64,000 nucleotides of DNA from Galaxea fascicularis (GCA_948470475.1 OX419342.1:8551835-8615834), one strand, 5' to 3'. Counted from the first letter of the stretch, positions 22,135 to 33,179 are shown. Notes: generated by a model from the sequence alone, not told the origin. Made by a program: numbers and translations.

Positions 22135-23100
22135 ATGAACAATCCTTCAAGTGCTGATCATGGCATATTTACTCTGGAAGAGCTTAATGAACTATCCTCT
22201 TTAGTTAAACCGCATCTCTCGGCTCTCCATCTAAACGCTAGAAGCTTACTCAAGCATTTTGACGAGTTATGTAATCCTTTGGATTCTATTTCCGACATAG
22301 AATTTGACTTGATTGCGTGTTCAGAAACATGGAAAACGCTTCAAGGTGATGTAGAACGTATGCAAATTCCAGGCTGCAATTTGCTATAAGACAATCGCAC
22401 GTTTTCAACCGGTGGAGGGGTTGCTCTATACCTTAAGACTAGCTTCGATTACAGTGTGAGAGAGGACTTAAAGATCAACGGTATTGAAAACATTTGGGTT
22501 GACACACATGACATGCTAATTGGTGTTATCTACAACCCACCTAATAGGTCCCGACGTAAATTCCTTGATGAATTTGAACAGCTTTTATACTCTATCTTTT
22601 TGTCCAAGCGCAAGTGTTTGATCTTGGGTGATTTCAATATCAATACGTTAGTTATGAGCGCAATAGCAAAGGAATACCTTAGTTTGATTCATTCTGAAGG
22701 CTTTAATCCCTTGATACTTGAGGCAACTCGTATAATGGAGTCAACAATAAGTTGTATTGATCATATTCATTCCAACTTTATATCTTCAAGTACAAGTGGT
22801 AGTATTGCGATAGAAATAGCTGATCACCTGCCTGTTCACCCTTTCATATGATCCTTTGCTAAGTCCCTTCCCTAATACTCTCGAAATCAGAGATTTTAAA
22901 AGGTTTGATGAAAATTCCTTCCGAGATGACTTGAGGAGTGAAAACTGGACGTCAGTATATCATAGTAGTGATGCCAATGAAAGCTTAAGTAGGTTTCTAC
23001 ACATCTTTAACAGGGTTAGCAGTAAACATGCGCCACTTAAGACAATTAAGATTAAAAGTGAATCAAACAAACCTTGGGTAACAGTTGGTCTAAGAAGATC
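22135..23100 (+). mobile_element. LINE endonuclease fragment (CR1/Jockey group)
   Basis: The plus strand encodes an APE-type endonuclease in pieces: HLNARSLLKHFDEL, then FDLIACSETW (the catalytic SETW), a stop at 22387, FSTGGGVALYLK, IGVIYNPPN, CLILGDFNIN (the GDFN motif) and CIDHIH, then a frame break at about 22850 followed by the EN-RT linker (SKHAPLKTIKIK). No RT follows. It is a 3'-truncated or internally deleted dead copy. Confidence 0.7.
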
Positions 23101-23249
23101 AATCAAAGTTTTTTCTATTTTCCCATATTGCTTCAGGTTCTGCTTTAAATTTCCTGTCGTTTCTTCACGTTGCCAACTCTCCCAAGATCCCTGCTTTGAG
23201 CCTGAATTTGATCCCGAAAGCAGGCCAATCATTTTTATTTACTTTTAAA

Positions 23250-25716
23250 GCCACCAGCCAAATTTCGAACAACATGAGCGTTGGATCGCTAACTTAATGG
23301 AAAATCCTCTGGTTAACAAATATTGCGCCAGCCAAAAAATTTGAAAACTATATCCCTCGCCTTAATACATATTACAGTTCTAAGAGCTTTTGGATTAAAA
23401 TTGAATCTCCTGATATCTATACCATTATGTCTTTGTGACATGACCCTACGGATTTATGTGCCGTTATTCGAGCAGACCGACAAAACATTTCAAATTCTAT
23501 AATCTGTTCTAAGTCATACAATCCATAAGACGTAACAGATCTTAATTGTAAACATCAACTGATATAACGCCCGTAGTTATAAAAAACACTGAAAAACATT
23601 TCCTTTCAAAAAACCTAAAATGTGAATCAGGATCGACCACTCTTGTAAATCAGCTCGCAAGAGAAATGTTGGCGCTGCTTTTAATTTTCAAAAAATAAAT
23701 AATCTAAAACAGGAAAAAAAGCAGCCAAACATATTTCTCTCCACAGGTAGTCGAACCTCTATAATTGGCATTCATGTTGACCTTTCTAACGTAAACAAAA
23801 CGTAATGCTAAAATTATATCATATCAAGTCATCAAAATTAACAAATAACAAAACATCAATCCCTTTCACGTTTTAGTTTAATTAGTTATTAGAACAGCTC
23901 AAAAGTAATCTTTTTACAAATGTATGCCGTTTCTCATTTTAAAATAAAGCAATAGTCCATTTCTAAGTTTTCCCGTAAATACTAGCGGTCGAGAATACTG
24001 TTACGGAAGCTAAAAAAACCGCGGAGATTTTGTAATCTTAACAGTCATCAAATGACAAGTTTTCAAAAGCTTCCGGCCGCCGTATTTCTCATCATGTCTC
24101 TTTACAAACCTTAAAAATTGGAGTAACTTCTTCAAATATCTCCCGTATGAAACATACTGCAGACTTCAACCTAGGCCGGACTATCTCAACATTCACCTTT
24201 TTTTTTTTTTTTTTATCTCTTCGATCCTTAACTCTATTGTTTTAAGTGACGAATTACGAACACGTAGCTTGCAGAGCTCATTCTTACTAAATCCGGAAAT
24301 AGTCGGGTGAAAATCGGCAGAACTCATTCGTATTCTATTGTTACACTCTTACCCTCAACAGCGTGGCAATATGTGGCAGACACACTTCGTGTAAGCCACA
24401 CAAAAATGGGAGAGGACAAAACAGAAAGTACTATTCCATGGAGTACCCTATGGATTACCTGAAATGGAATACCCTGAAAAATAATTTGGTAGAATTCTGT
24501 ATGGCCTAAAGTTTCCGACAACATTCAGCCTCGTGATGCGTTTAACTGAACAAAAATATTTGATAGATTACAATATAAAATAGCTGCGCAAAGATAACGC
24601 AAATTTCTCTTCCTACCCCTAAATAGAATAACGTCTTTTTCTTAATTAAAAGAAAAAAATTCCTGTTCAGTGAACTGTTAGAATTACACGAGGCTTAGAA
24701 TTTATATTTAAGTTGGGATCTAGAGCGCGAGAAGCCATGTTGAGCGTAAAGCCGGATAGTTGTAAATACCTCTTACTGAGTTCGCGGTCCGCTTATGGCC
24801 CAAGCTTGAAGCACGCGGGCCATAAATCAACGGAAAAAACGAGGATCCGTAACTTACAGTATGGACCGAGAAAACGAGGTTAGTAAGATATTTATTATAT
24901 CTCTGAAGTTGATCGGGCGCGCAGAAAAGGAAACTTTCAAGTTTAGCGGGCCGTACAGTGAAGTACGGCCCGCAAAAAATTGACCAATTACAGCGCGCGC
25001 ACTAACTGAGAGATATAATAATTTTCGTTATTCGCCCTCCTCCTCATTTTCACTACCAAATGGAATTACAGCATCATTACCAACCCATACCAGTCTTAAG
25101 TAATAGATGTGTCTTCTCAAACGTTTGGGCCAGAATTATACAAAAAGGGCTTCTTTGTGGCGATCCAAAAAGTAAAAATATTTTCGTGATGGGCAACAGG
25201 CAGTTCTGGAACCTGCACCGACTGAAGATAGCCAGATACCTTCCAATATGGCTGCCTCTTTAGTACGTCTTGAAAGGCGCACTAAACGAGATAGTTCGTC
25301 TTGACGCATAATCCGTCTTGTGCCCGTCTTTTTACTAGTCGAACTAAACAGGCGCTCTACAAATGTCCGCCCTATGCGTCTCTAGTATAAAAATGGCAGA
25401 TCTCATTATTAGTGTCAGCGGTCGATGGCTCTTTGAGGTATCTGACATGAGCGGTCTGCTGTGTTCCGCAAGCGTTTTAAAATGAGAACAGTCATTTCCA
25501 AGGAATATCATCTCATCTTCTCAATTGCACTGAACAAGGCTATTGTGGCAAGAGCCTAGTTTTTTTGTCAGGTAACGTCTTTACGTAGAGAGCACATGTG
25601 ACCTGTGATTTTTAAAGACACTTCGAGAAGAGCCGTAGCAGTAGACGAAAGAGAGCGATGATGGCGCATGAGTCACGCTGTAGGACAATCCGCGGGACAT
25701 CCCACGATGCGGGTTA
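23250..25716. other. Anonymous DNA with short palindromes
   Basis: No gene seen. A T run lies at 24199-24214. A palindromic MITE-like unit spans about 24893-25024: outer arms around AGATATAATA and an inner inverted pair GCGGGCCGTAC/GTACGGCCCGC. The neighbouring part (about 24740-24890) is GC-richer and may belong to the same element. Confidence 0.4.
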
Positions 25717-25938
25717 TCATACTGTTGCTGTCTCTGTCCCAGGCCCTCCTAGTCCATTTTGATTCCCCATGTTTCCCTCATCACTTGTTTTACGATAAGT
25801 AGACGATTGTGTACACGCCTGACGCCCAAATAGTGTACATTGAAGAACTCTTCGGTAGGACAGCAGTCTCCATGCATAGATAAAGATATCTAAAGCTACT
25901 TTAATGAACAGCATTAAATCGCTAACTCGGATTGCTAT
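25717..25938 (-). pseudogene. GPCR TM7 and C-terminal tail
   Basis: On the far side of the Gypsy element the minus strand continues IRVSDLMLFIKVALDIFIYA (TM7), WRLLSYRRVL (helix 8) and a short tail, stopping at 25717. The ORF begins inside the LTR only because the LTR happens to be open in this frame. Confidence 0.8.
25934..25938. repeat. Target-site duplication GCTAT (left)
   Basis: GCTAT precedes the first base of the left LTR and also follows the last base of the right LTR at 33319-33323. A 5-bp duplication is what Ty3/Gypsy integrases make. Confidence 0.9.
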
Positions 25939-26074
25939 TGTACAATTCACAGAGTTGTTCAACAACAACAACAACACACTTTATTCAAAATGGCGATCCG
26001 TCTAAGCACATAGTCCCCAGCATGCAATGCGCAAGGCTGGAACTAACAAGGGTAGAGATTGGCCTGACCCTACA
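25939..26074 (-). repeat. Gypsy 3' LTR (136 bp)
   Basis: Direct repeat of 33180-33318. It starts TG and ends CA and holds AATAAA (element strand), a likely polyadenylation signal, before a GTTGTT repeat. It is very short for a Gypsy LTR. Confidence 0.9.
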
Positions 26075-26306
26075 CCTCCCCTCCTAGTACTGAATAATCT
26101 ATTGAAGTTGAACAACAAGGATAATCAGTCTAATGTCCTGTCCAAAGTCTTAATCTGAAGATAAAAGGTGGAGTCAAAAGTTTACAGCTCTAACAATCAA
26201 AGTCTCCTGGAATGCTAATGTTCAAATAAGGCATTACTCAAACAGAAACAGCAATACTAGGAGAACTGCCTTGAAAAAAGGTGAAACACTTAGCGTCCAC
26301 AGTAAA

Positions 26307-29168
26307 CTACAAGTCCAACCGGTTAGGAGGTCTGACTATCCTTCCAGAACGTGTTTGCATCAGTCCTGATTCTCTGCAAACAGGGTGCTTTTGGCTAACA
26401 TCCGAGGTAACACAGGGAGATGCAGCTGCTGAATGTCCTTCCGAGTCATCAACAGGTTGGTCACTAACAGAACTATTGCGGGTCTCTTGGTTATCTCCTT
26501 TGACAGGGGTAGAGTGGCTTTCAGCTTTGACAAGAGCAGATCTGTTACGACGCACGGTACCTTTCTCTGTCTCAATGAAGTAAGACCGTGGATGCTGGGT
26601 GCGCCCCTGTACTGTCCCTAGTCTATCTTGATCCCTGATCCATACTGATTCTCCAGTTGTCAAACCCGGAAGTTCGTGTACTTGATGCCGGCGGTCGAAG
26701 TTACTCTTCTGGTTAGATCTGTAAATTTCTTCCTTCTTAGCAACTTCTTCACGCTCTCTGAGTAGATTTCTGGGAACCAAGGTACTAGGAAGTACCGGAA
26801 GCTGAGTTCGCAGTCTTCTCCCCATTAACAGCTCGCTAGGTGAGAGGCCATTTTGCAAGGGAGTGGATCTGTAGGTGAGCAGGGCAAGGTAGGGATCATC
26901 CTTCTTCTTTAACAGCCCCTTCGCAGTCCTTACAGCCCTTTCAACCTCGCCGTTTGACTGAGGGTATCTGGGAGAGCTGGTGATGTGGACAAACCTATAA
27001 CTGGCAGCGAATTCTTGGAAGGATTCTGCGCTAAAACAAGGACCATTATCTGAAATCACTATATCTGGTATTCCATGGGTTGCATAAAGCTGTTTGGATG
27101 CTGTGATCACACTTTCCGCAGTTTGGGTTTTGAGACACTTGATTTCAATCCATCTTGAGTAGTAATCAACCGTGATGAGGTAGGTTCGTCCCCCATGCTC
27201 AAAGGGGCGAAGGGGCTGTTGTGGCATGTACAGTGGCCATCCCTCTTGACAATATTGTCTGACTTGTGCACATTCCTCATCACTTTTCTGGGCATTTCTG
27301 ATCTCCTGCAGACGTTGGGCGCTTGCTGGGAGGCTGCCTATTGTGCGGCTAGCAAAGGTTTCAACCTCTTCAATAAACTGGATGTCTGAAGCTTCTGGGG
27401 TGCTTGAAGGGGCACGTGAGAGTGCGTCAGCAGAAATCTGACGTTTTCCCGGGACGCGAAGGACTTCCGGGTTGTATCTCATCATCCTGAGACGGAAGCG
27501 TAGTATCCTGGGTGGCATCTTGGGGAGAGCAGTTGTCGTCAGAAGGGGTACAAGGGGCTTGTGATCTGTTTCTAAAGTGAAGCTGAGTCCAAGCACATAT
27601 TCTTCAAGGCGTTCACATGCCCAAATTGAGGCAAGAGCTTCTTTCTCAATCACTGCATAGTTCTTTTCAGCATCGGTGAGGGACCTTGAGATGTAGCAGA
27701 TAGGACGGCGCTGTCCATTGTCTTGAGTCTGTAGGAGAACTGCTCCAAGACCAGTTGATGAGGCATCTGCGGCGATGAATGTTGGACGACTAGGGTCATA
27801 GTGGGCAAGGACTTCAGGTGATACAAGGACCTCCTTAAGTCGCTGAAAGGCCATTTGCTGAGCCTCTCCCCAATACCATGTAGTGTCCTTACGAAGCAGT
27901 TGGCGCAAGGGTTCATTTAGGTCCGCCAATCCTGGAATAAACTTTCCCAGCTGGTTCACCATCCCCATGAACCTCTGTAGCTGTGTTGTATTAGAAGGAA
28001 CCGGGAACTGGGCAATGACTCTTGTCTTGTCTGGATCGGCTTGAACTCCTTCAGCATCAACAATGTGTCCCAGAAACTTGATTCTGCCTTGAGAGAATTC
28101 ACACTTCTGTTCGTTTAGTGTCAGGCCAGCTTCTTGGAGACGGAACAGAACAGCCCGGACACGTACGTCATGTTCCATTTGACTCCTACCATGGATAAGG
28201 ATGTCGTCCATCCGGCAGATCAGCCCGTCAAGACCCTCCAAGATAGCTGACATGGTCCGTTGGAATATCTCGGGCGCAGAACTGATACCGAAGGGCAATC
28301 GATTGAAGCAGTAGCGATCGAAGGGCGTGATGAAGGTGGTTAGTAGCTTTGAATCTTCATCCAAAGGGATTTGCCAGAAACCACTGTTGGCATCTAACTT
28401 CGTGAACACTCCACTTCCTCCTAGCATAGCAAGGCTTTCATCAACTGAGCTCATGGGATGAACTTCACGTTTTACGGCCTTGTTCAGAGGCGTTAGGTCG
28501 ACACAGATCCGTACTCGGCCATTAGCTTTTGGCACAGGAACAATACCAGAGCACCACGCTGTGGGAACAGTGACTGGGGAAATGACGCCTTGTTGTAACA
28601 TTGAGTCAATCTCAGTCTTCACTTTGGCTAGCAACACATGTGGAATCCTCCGTGCAGTGTAGAGACACACTGGCTTAACTTCTGGATTGAGCTTGATTTG
28701 GTATTCGGTTTTCAGTTTTCCCAGGCCTGTGAAGAGTTGAGGGAATTCTTCCTTGAAATTAGCAGGTTGAGTAACCACCTCTTCAATACGAGCAATCAAC
28801 CCTAGACCAACACAAGCTTTCTTACTGAGGAGGGAGTGCTGCTGATCCTTGAGAACATAGACTGGTTCGGTTATCTTGCAACCTTTATACTCTAACGTGG
28901 CGATGAAGGTACCAATGACGGAAAGAATGGTGCCACCTGGACCTCTTAATATTTGATCGGTATTTGATAACTGCTGGTCTTTAAGCCAAAGTTCCTTATC
29001 ACTGACAATCGAAACTGCTGCTCCGGTATCTAATTTGAAGCATGTTTCATGACCATCCACATTGACAACTGCAGTCCAGAAGTCTCCTTTACCATTGTAG
29101 ACTTCACCAAGGAACGGAACGTCTATTTCCGCAAGATCTGCAACTTCGCTAACGGTCGTTCGCCTCAC
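26307..29168 (-). CDS. pol: Gypsy Pol polyprotein (protease, RT, RNase H, integrase)
   Basis: An open frame of 953 residues. The protease carries LDTGAA near residue 48. The RT spans about residues 160-400, with VDLTPLNK, LPFGISSAPE and the active site RMDDIL. RNase H follows with FIAADASSTGLGAVLL and ETDHKPL. The integrase core has the DDE residues in TVDYYSRW, ISDNGPCF and SNGEVERA, and a C-terminal DNA-binding tail. The zinc-binding HHCC region expected between the RNase H linker and the core is missing: the sequence runs from GWPLYMPQQPL almost straight to GGRTYLITVDYY, an in-frame loss of about a hundred residues compared with the family. The frame overlaps the gag end by 20 nt, so expression would need a ribosomal frameshift. 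The protein would be integration-defective. Confidence 0.9.
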   Translation of the reverse strand: MRRTTVSEVADLAEIDVPFLGEVYNGKGDFWTAVVNVDGHETCFKLDTGAAVSIVSDKELWLKDQQLSNTDQILRGPGGTILSVIGTFIATLEYKGCKITEPVYVLKDQQHSLLSKKACVGLGLIARIEEVVTQPANFKEEFPQLFTGLGKLKTEYQIKLNPEVKPVCLYTARRIPHVLLAKVKTEIDSMLQQGVISPVTVPTAWCSGIVPVPKANGRVRICVDLTPLNKAVKREVHPMSSVDESLAMLGGSGVFTKLDANSGFWQIPLDEDSKLLTTFITPFDRYCFNRLPFGISSAPEIFQRTMSAILEGLDGLICRMDDILIHGRSQMEHDVRVRAVLFRLQEAGLTLNEQKCEFSQGRIKFLGHIVDAEGVQADPDKTRVIAQFPVPSNTTQLQRFMGMVNQLGKFIPGLADLNEPLRQLLRKDTTWYWGEAQQMAFQRLKEVLVSPEVLAHYDPSRPTFIAADASSTGLGAVLLQTQDNGQRRPICYISRSLTDAEKNYAVIEKEALASIWACERLEEYVLGLSFTLETDHKPLVPLLTTTALPKMPPRILRFRLRMMRYNPEVLRVPGKRQISADALSRAPSSTPEASDIQFIEEVETFASRTIGSLPASAQRLQEIRNAQKSDEECAQVRQYCQEGWPLYMPQQPLRPFEHGGRTYLITVDYYSRWIEIKCLKTQTAESVITASKQLYATHGIPDIVISDNGPCFSAESFQEFAASYRFVHITSSPRYPQSNGEVERAVRTAKGLLKKKDDPYLALLTYRSTPLQNGLSPSELLMGRRLRTQLPVLPSTLVPRNLLREREEVAKKEEIYRSNQKSNFDRRHQVHELPGLTTGESVWIRDQDRLGTVQGRTQHPRSYFIETEKGTVRRNRSALVKAESHSTPVKGDNQETRNSSVSDQPVDDSEGHSAAASPCVTSDVSQKHPVCRESGLMQTRSGRIVRPPNRLDL

Positions 29169-29625
29169 CGCCTGCTTTTTTCAGTGAGAGACAAACAGCA
29201 GGAAAGTGACCTTGTTTATGGCAGTTGTCGCAGGTGACATCTTTTGCTGGGCATAATTCCCGTCTGTGCTGCTGTCGACCGCACCAAATGCATTTTCGCT
29301 CGAACTTTGATCGGGTTCCGCTTGTCTTTGTTGATTTCTTGTCATCAGGCTTGTGTTTCTCTACCGAATCAACACCGGACGAGTAGGAAGCTGAACTGGA
29401 GTCAGAATTCCCTCGAATGAGGTCCCTACTCTGCTTTCTTGCTTCAGACTGACGACTCATTTGTACTGCCTGTTCGAGGGTTAAGTCCTCTTTCGCTTGA
29501 AGACGATCTGACAGCGTGTCGTCTAGAACTCCCACCACAATTCGGTCACGAATAAGGCCGTCTTTCAGAGAACCGTACTCACAGTCCTCTGCAAGCCTGT
29601 ATAAATCTTGAATGAAAGCATCCAC
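29149..29625 (-). CDS. gag: Gypsy Gag C-terminal part with zinc knuckle
   Basis: The part of gag after the LINE insertion. The true frame continues from the upstream gag pieces, so the ATG at 29625 is only the first Met. It contains the end of the capsid region (FIQDLYRLAEDCEYG; ARKQSRDLIRG) and two knuckles: CIWCGRQQHRRELCP and CDNCHKQGHFPAVC (CCHC). These bind RNA for packaging. Confidence 0.85.
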   Translation of the reverse strand: MDAFIQDLYRLAEDCEYGSLKDGLIRDRIVVGVLDDTLSDRLQAKEDLTLEQAVQMSRQSEARKQSRDLIRGNSDSSSASYSSGVDSVEKHKPDDKKSTKTSGTRSKFERKCIWCGRQQHRRELCPAKDVTCDNCHKQGHFPAVCLSLKKAGGEANDR

Positions 29626-29971
29626 TGAATATTGAATATTGAATATATTTTTTATTTACACTATAAAGGGCATTTAAATACAATTTATGAGTTACAGAAG
29701 TGACAATAATAAAGCATAAAATAAAATGAAGCCATTTAGAAATAAATTAATATGTGAGCGGTGCCCAAAGTAGCAAAAGCTTTCTGGTTGGACACCGCCA
29801 TGGCCAAGTAAATGGCAGCATAAGACATCAAATATTCAATTAGGTTACACTACATACATGTACGTTCTATTTATGTTTTCATAAAAAAAGAAGAAAGAAA
29901 GAAAGACATGGAAACAGCAAAATAAAACACAGTCAGTAAAATTAAATTAATTAACAGCAGCAACAACAAAA

Positions 29972-31432
29972 TCATGTTTGATTATACAAAAGATAGCATT
30001 TATACTCATTCTTAAAAGTGTTGTAGGGCAGACTTTTAATTCTGAGGGGTATAGATTCCCAAATTTTTGGGCTTGAGAATCTGTACGTAGATTTACCCAT
30101 ATTGGTTGACACTCTTGGCCTAAAGAAATTCAGGTTATTAGCAAATCGTGTGTTATAGCTGTGCACATGATTTATTGGAGTCAGGATATCAGAGAAGACA
30201 TCTGGAATGCTATCAGTTCTAGTTTTAATCTTATGTGTAAGGCAACTCATTCTAAATTTATATATACAGTCCAGCTTAAGAATTCCTAAAAGTTTGTAGT
30301 AAGGGCCAGCACTCTCCCTAGCATGTGCAAAGAAAATGCATCGAAGACATTTATTCAGCTTGATACGAAGGCAATTCAATCGATTGTTGCAGGCACAACC
30401 CCAGGCAAAAATGCCATAGCTTAGATAGGGATAAATCAAAGCATAATATATTTGTTTCAGCATGTGAAGGTTAAGGTAATGTCTCAGTTTGGTAAGAATA
30501 CCAATATTTTTGGCTACTTTATTGTTTATATGTTGCAGCTGTGGTTGCCAATTGAGATGCTTATCAATATAGACTCCTAAATACTTAATATGATCCTTTC
30601 CTTCTACATTATCAATATTTATCCTAGGGTGATACCTTGGTGATGATACCAGCATATAGTTAGTCTTTGAAAAGTTAATGGATAGTTTATTGAGAGCACA
30701 ATACTTATAGATAAGTTTAAGCTCATGATTCATAACAGACTCAAGGTACTGTAAATTATCACTAGAAAAGAAAAAGTTTGTATCATCAGCAAAACTACGA
30801 ACTGAAAGTTTATCAGTACAATTTGGTAAGTCATTTACATACAGCAAAAAAAGGAGTGGTCCTAGAGTTGAGCCTTGTGGTATTCCACAAGTGATGTTTT
30901 CATTGTCCGATTTAGTAGATTCAATCTTTACATACTGCTTGCGATTATGAAGATAGCTTTCAAACCATCTATGTGGGACTCCACGGATACCATATAAATA
31001 GAGTTTGGATAGTAAAATTCTGTGATTAACTGTATCAAAGGCCTTTGACAAGTCAAGAAATAAACCACAGGTAACTTGCCTTTTATCAATAGCTAGCTTT
31101 AAGTTATCTGTAATTTCAAGAATAGCCTGTTCGGTGGAGTATCCTTTTCTGAATCCAAATTGGTAGTTGTATAAAATATGATGCTTCTCCACAAAAGCAT
31201 ATAATTGATCATAAATTAGCCTTTCAAGTACTTTACTAAATGGTGAAAGAGTCGCTATAGGTCGATAATTGCTAGGGTTGGTCGCATCACCACTTTTAAA
31301 CACTGGAGTAACCTGAGAGATTTTCAATACATCAGGTACAATGCCTGTTTCAATTGAGAGGTTATAAATGTATGTAAGGGGTTTGGACAATGGTAGGGCA
31401 GCTGCCTTAATTAGCTTATTAGGAATATCCAC
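29972..31432 (-). CDS. LINE reverse transcriptase ORF
   Basis: 486 residues with all central RT blocks: YRPIATLSPFSKVLERL, FGFRKGYSTEQA, GLFLDLSKAFDTVNH, GIPQGSTLGPLLFLLYVNDL and the active site SFADDTNFF, then a thumb and C-terminal region ending in YKCYLLYNQT. It overlaps the endonuclease ORF by 14 nt in another frame. The first residues correspond to the start of the palm (IPNKLIKAAALPLS), so the linker before RT is lost. The RT itself looks intact. Confidence 0.9.
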   Translation of the reverse strand: MDIPNKLIKAAALPLSKPLTYIYNLSIETGIVPDVLKISQVTPVFKSGDATNPSNYRPIATLSPFSKVLERLIYDQLYAFVEKHHILYNYQFGFRKGYSTEQAILEITDNLKLAIDKRQVTCGLFLDLSKAFDTVNHRILLSKLYLYGIRGVPHRWFESYLHNRKQYVKIESTKSDNENITCGIPQGSTLGPLLFLLYVNDLPNCTDKLSVRSFADDTNFFFSSDNLQYLESVMNHELKLIYKYCALNKLSINFSKTNYMLVSSPRYHPRINIDNVEGKDHIKYLGVYIDKHLNWQPQLQHINNKVAKNIGILTKLRHYLNLHMLKQIYYALIYPYLSYGIFAWGCACNNRLNCLRIKLNKCLRCIFFAHARESAGPYYKLLGILKLDCIYKFRMSCLTHKIKTRTDSIPDVFSDILTPINHVHSYNTRFANNLNFFRPRVSTNMGKSTYRFSSPKIWESIPLRIKSLPYNTFKNEYKCYLLYNQT

Positions 31433-32270
31433 TACTCGTAGTATTGGTATAGATGTGATCGATTAGCGTAGCTGAATGATGGGTCAACCGTGTTGGCTTT
31501 GTTATTACCGGCAGTAGATTGTTAGAATAGAGCATATTTAGGTAATCGTCAGTAGGTTGGTGGCTATTGCATTTAAAGAAGTCTATATTCATATCACCAA
31601 GGAGATATAGCTGATACTTATTAAGGTTGAAGTGCTTGATTACCTCATCAAGTTTATCCTTAAATATATCAACATTTACTGGCGGGTGCTTGTAGATACA
31701 GCCAACCATTATAGGTCTCTTGCCATTGCCGGGTGCTATTTCCACCCAAACAGATTCTACGTATGGAATATCTAGAGTTATATCTGTCCTTGGAATTGTC
31801 TTTAAACATTTGTTAATATAAAGGGCCACCCCCCCTGCAGACGTTAGGGAGTCAGCATGGAATATATTATAATTAGGTAAATAAACATTGTCAACAGTAT
31901 TCATATTGAGTCTAGTTTCTGTGATTCCTATGACATCAGGCTTTAGATGTAGGGAACATAACATATCTTCAAGTACGTTTAGGTTTTTTGTTAAACTCCT
32001 AATATTGCAATGGAGGAGAGAGATAGGTTTTGTTCCCAGCCTATATAGAACCTTATTTAAGCTGGGAATATCATAATAATTAGACTGGGGATTTATAAAC
32101 ATGTTGTCTGGGTCAGCCTTATCAGCTTTGTCAGGGTTAGATATCATGTTGTATATATCTATATCTTTAAGGTTCTCAAGCTGCAAATGACTGGTTCCAT
32201 TAAGCAGGTGAAATTCTCTGTTATCTAAATTATAAAATGGTAACTCTTGCGGACCATTTATGATCATCAT
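31419..32270 (-). CDS. LINE APE-type endonuclease ORF
   Basis: 283 residues. The N-terminal leader is about 80 residues long. The endonuclease motifs are LLHCNIRSL, VIGITETRL (catalytic Glu), GGVALYI, VGCIYKHPP, LYLLGDMNIDF (the GDxN motif) and TLIDHIYTN near the C-terminus. The SDH motif that should follow is absent because the sequence is deleted there and joined to the RT part. The enzyme would nick target DNA. Confidence 0.85.
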   Translation of the reverse strand: MMIINGPQELPFYNLDNREFHLLNGTSHLQLENLKDIDIYNMISNPDKADKADPDNMFINPQSNYYDIPSLNKVLYRLGTKPISLLHCNIRSLTKNLNVLEDMLCSLHLKPDVIGITETRLNMNTVDNVYLPNYNIFHADSLTSAGGVALYINKCLKTIPRTDITLDIPYVESVWVEIAPGNGKRPIMVGCIYKHPPVNVDIFKDKLDEVIKHFNLNKYQLYLLGDMNIDFFKCNSHQPTDDYLNMLYSNNLLPVITKPTRLTHHSATLIDHIYTNTTSSGYS

Positions 32271-32340
32271 GGTTGTTTATATTAGCAACCATAGTAATAG
32301 TTGAGCATAAAAAATTATGAATTTCTTATCTGATCAAGGT

Positions 32341-33152
32341 AGACTCACCAAGTAACTGGTGTCGTTTGCTAAAACGGGCTCTTTGCACTATCAGATTGCG
32401 GCGAACGTCAAAATAACTGTTAAGGGCAGTGCGAACTTCTTCGTATGTAGCTTTGTGTTCGTCGATTCGGAGAGTAGCTAGAATGTCGTCTGCACAGTCC
32501 CCCATAGCATACAGAAAGGTACTCACTTGCTCGTGTTCAGGTTTATTCTTGAGTCCGGAAGCGACTCTGTAGCGTTCGAAGCGACGGCTCCACTTCATCC
32601 AACACTCGGCTTGTTTTGGTCCGTTCGTCAGGGGCACCCAACGACAATTTTCGGAAAATATCTGTTCGGAAGACGATTTGACATCTAGACTTTTCGGAAC
32701 ATTTGTTGTAAAATATCTTGCTTGCCTGCCTCTCCTAAGATTTTCGAACATCTAAAAACTACTATAATTGCCCATTTTTAACGGATTTTTACCGTTAAAA
32801 CGTCACCTAGAATTTTCGGGAGCCTTTTTTCTGGCTGAAATTTTCGAAAAGGTGAGTTTTGATCCCTATAATTTTCGGATCACTAGACTTTCAGCTAGGA
32901 AATCCGAACAGATGAAAAATTTTTAGGGGATAAAAATATGCCTATATCTACTGTTTAAATACGAAAATAAGTTTAACAATACTATGTTTAAGTGGTTTTG
33001 AAATATATTCTCGTTGGGTGCCCCTGGTTCGTGCCATCGAACTTCCCAGGGAGTGGAAGTTGACTCGGCTGTTGTGGATTATCTTCGTTCTCTTGTGTTC
33101 CCGAAGGTAACCCTGAGGTTTCTTGGTGTGATATCGCTGCGTTGTCGGGCAT
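32341..33152 (-). CDS. gag: Gypsy Gag N-terminal part, split by a MITE
   Basis: Gag starts at ATG 33152 (MPDNAAISHQETSG) and runs to GKFDGTN at 33027. It then meets the MITE (32629-33026) and resumes at 32622 with GPKQAECWMKWSRRFERY through to QLLGES at about 32341, where the LINE begins. The first piece is exactly 42 codons and the frames on both sides match, so the MITE inserted into an intact gag. The apparent ATG at 32751 belongs to the MITE. Confidence 0.8.
32629..33026. mobile_element. 398-bp MITE in Gypsy gag, TSD GTTCGT
   Basis: Ends CAGGGGCACCCAACGA and its inverse TCGTTGGGTGCCCCTG. It is flanked by GTTCGT at 32623-32628 and 33027-33032. Removing the element and one GTTCGT rejoins gag in frame (GKFDGTN/GPKQAE). 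The CAGGGGC ends resemble hAT-type TIRs, but a 6-bp duplication is shorter than the usual 8 bp. Confidence 0.8.
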
Positions 33153-33179
33153 TTTAAGGGTCAAGGACCGCTGCCACCA

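Larger units (their letters stand above)
29626..32340 (-). mobile_element. CR1/L2-group LINE nested in Gypsy gag
   Basis: A minus-strand non-LTR retrotransposon with an endonuclease ORF (32270-31419), an RT ORF (31432-29972) and a 3' tail of repeated TATTCAA heptamers at about 29626-29650. Gag reads up to GES on one side and resumes as VDAFIQDL on the other. No clear target duplication is seen, as is common in CR1-like elements. Between the two ORFs the usual endonuclease-RT linker is missing. Confidence 0.85.

Noticed and set aside
32629..32751. ATG at 32751 as the Gypsy gag start
   Set aside because: It lies in the inserted MITE. Gag begins at 33152 and rejoins after the MITE.
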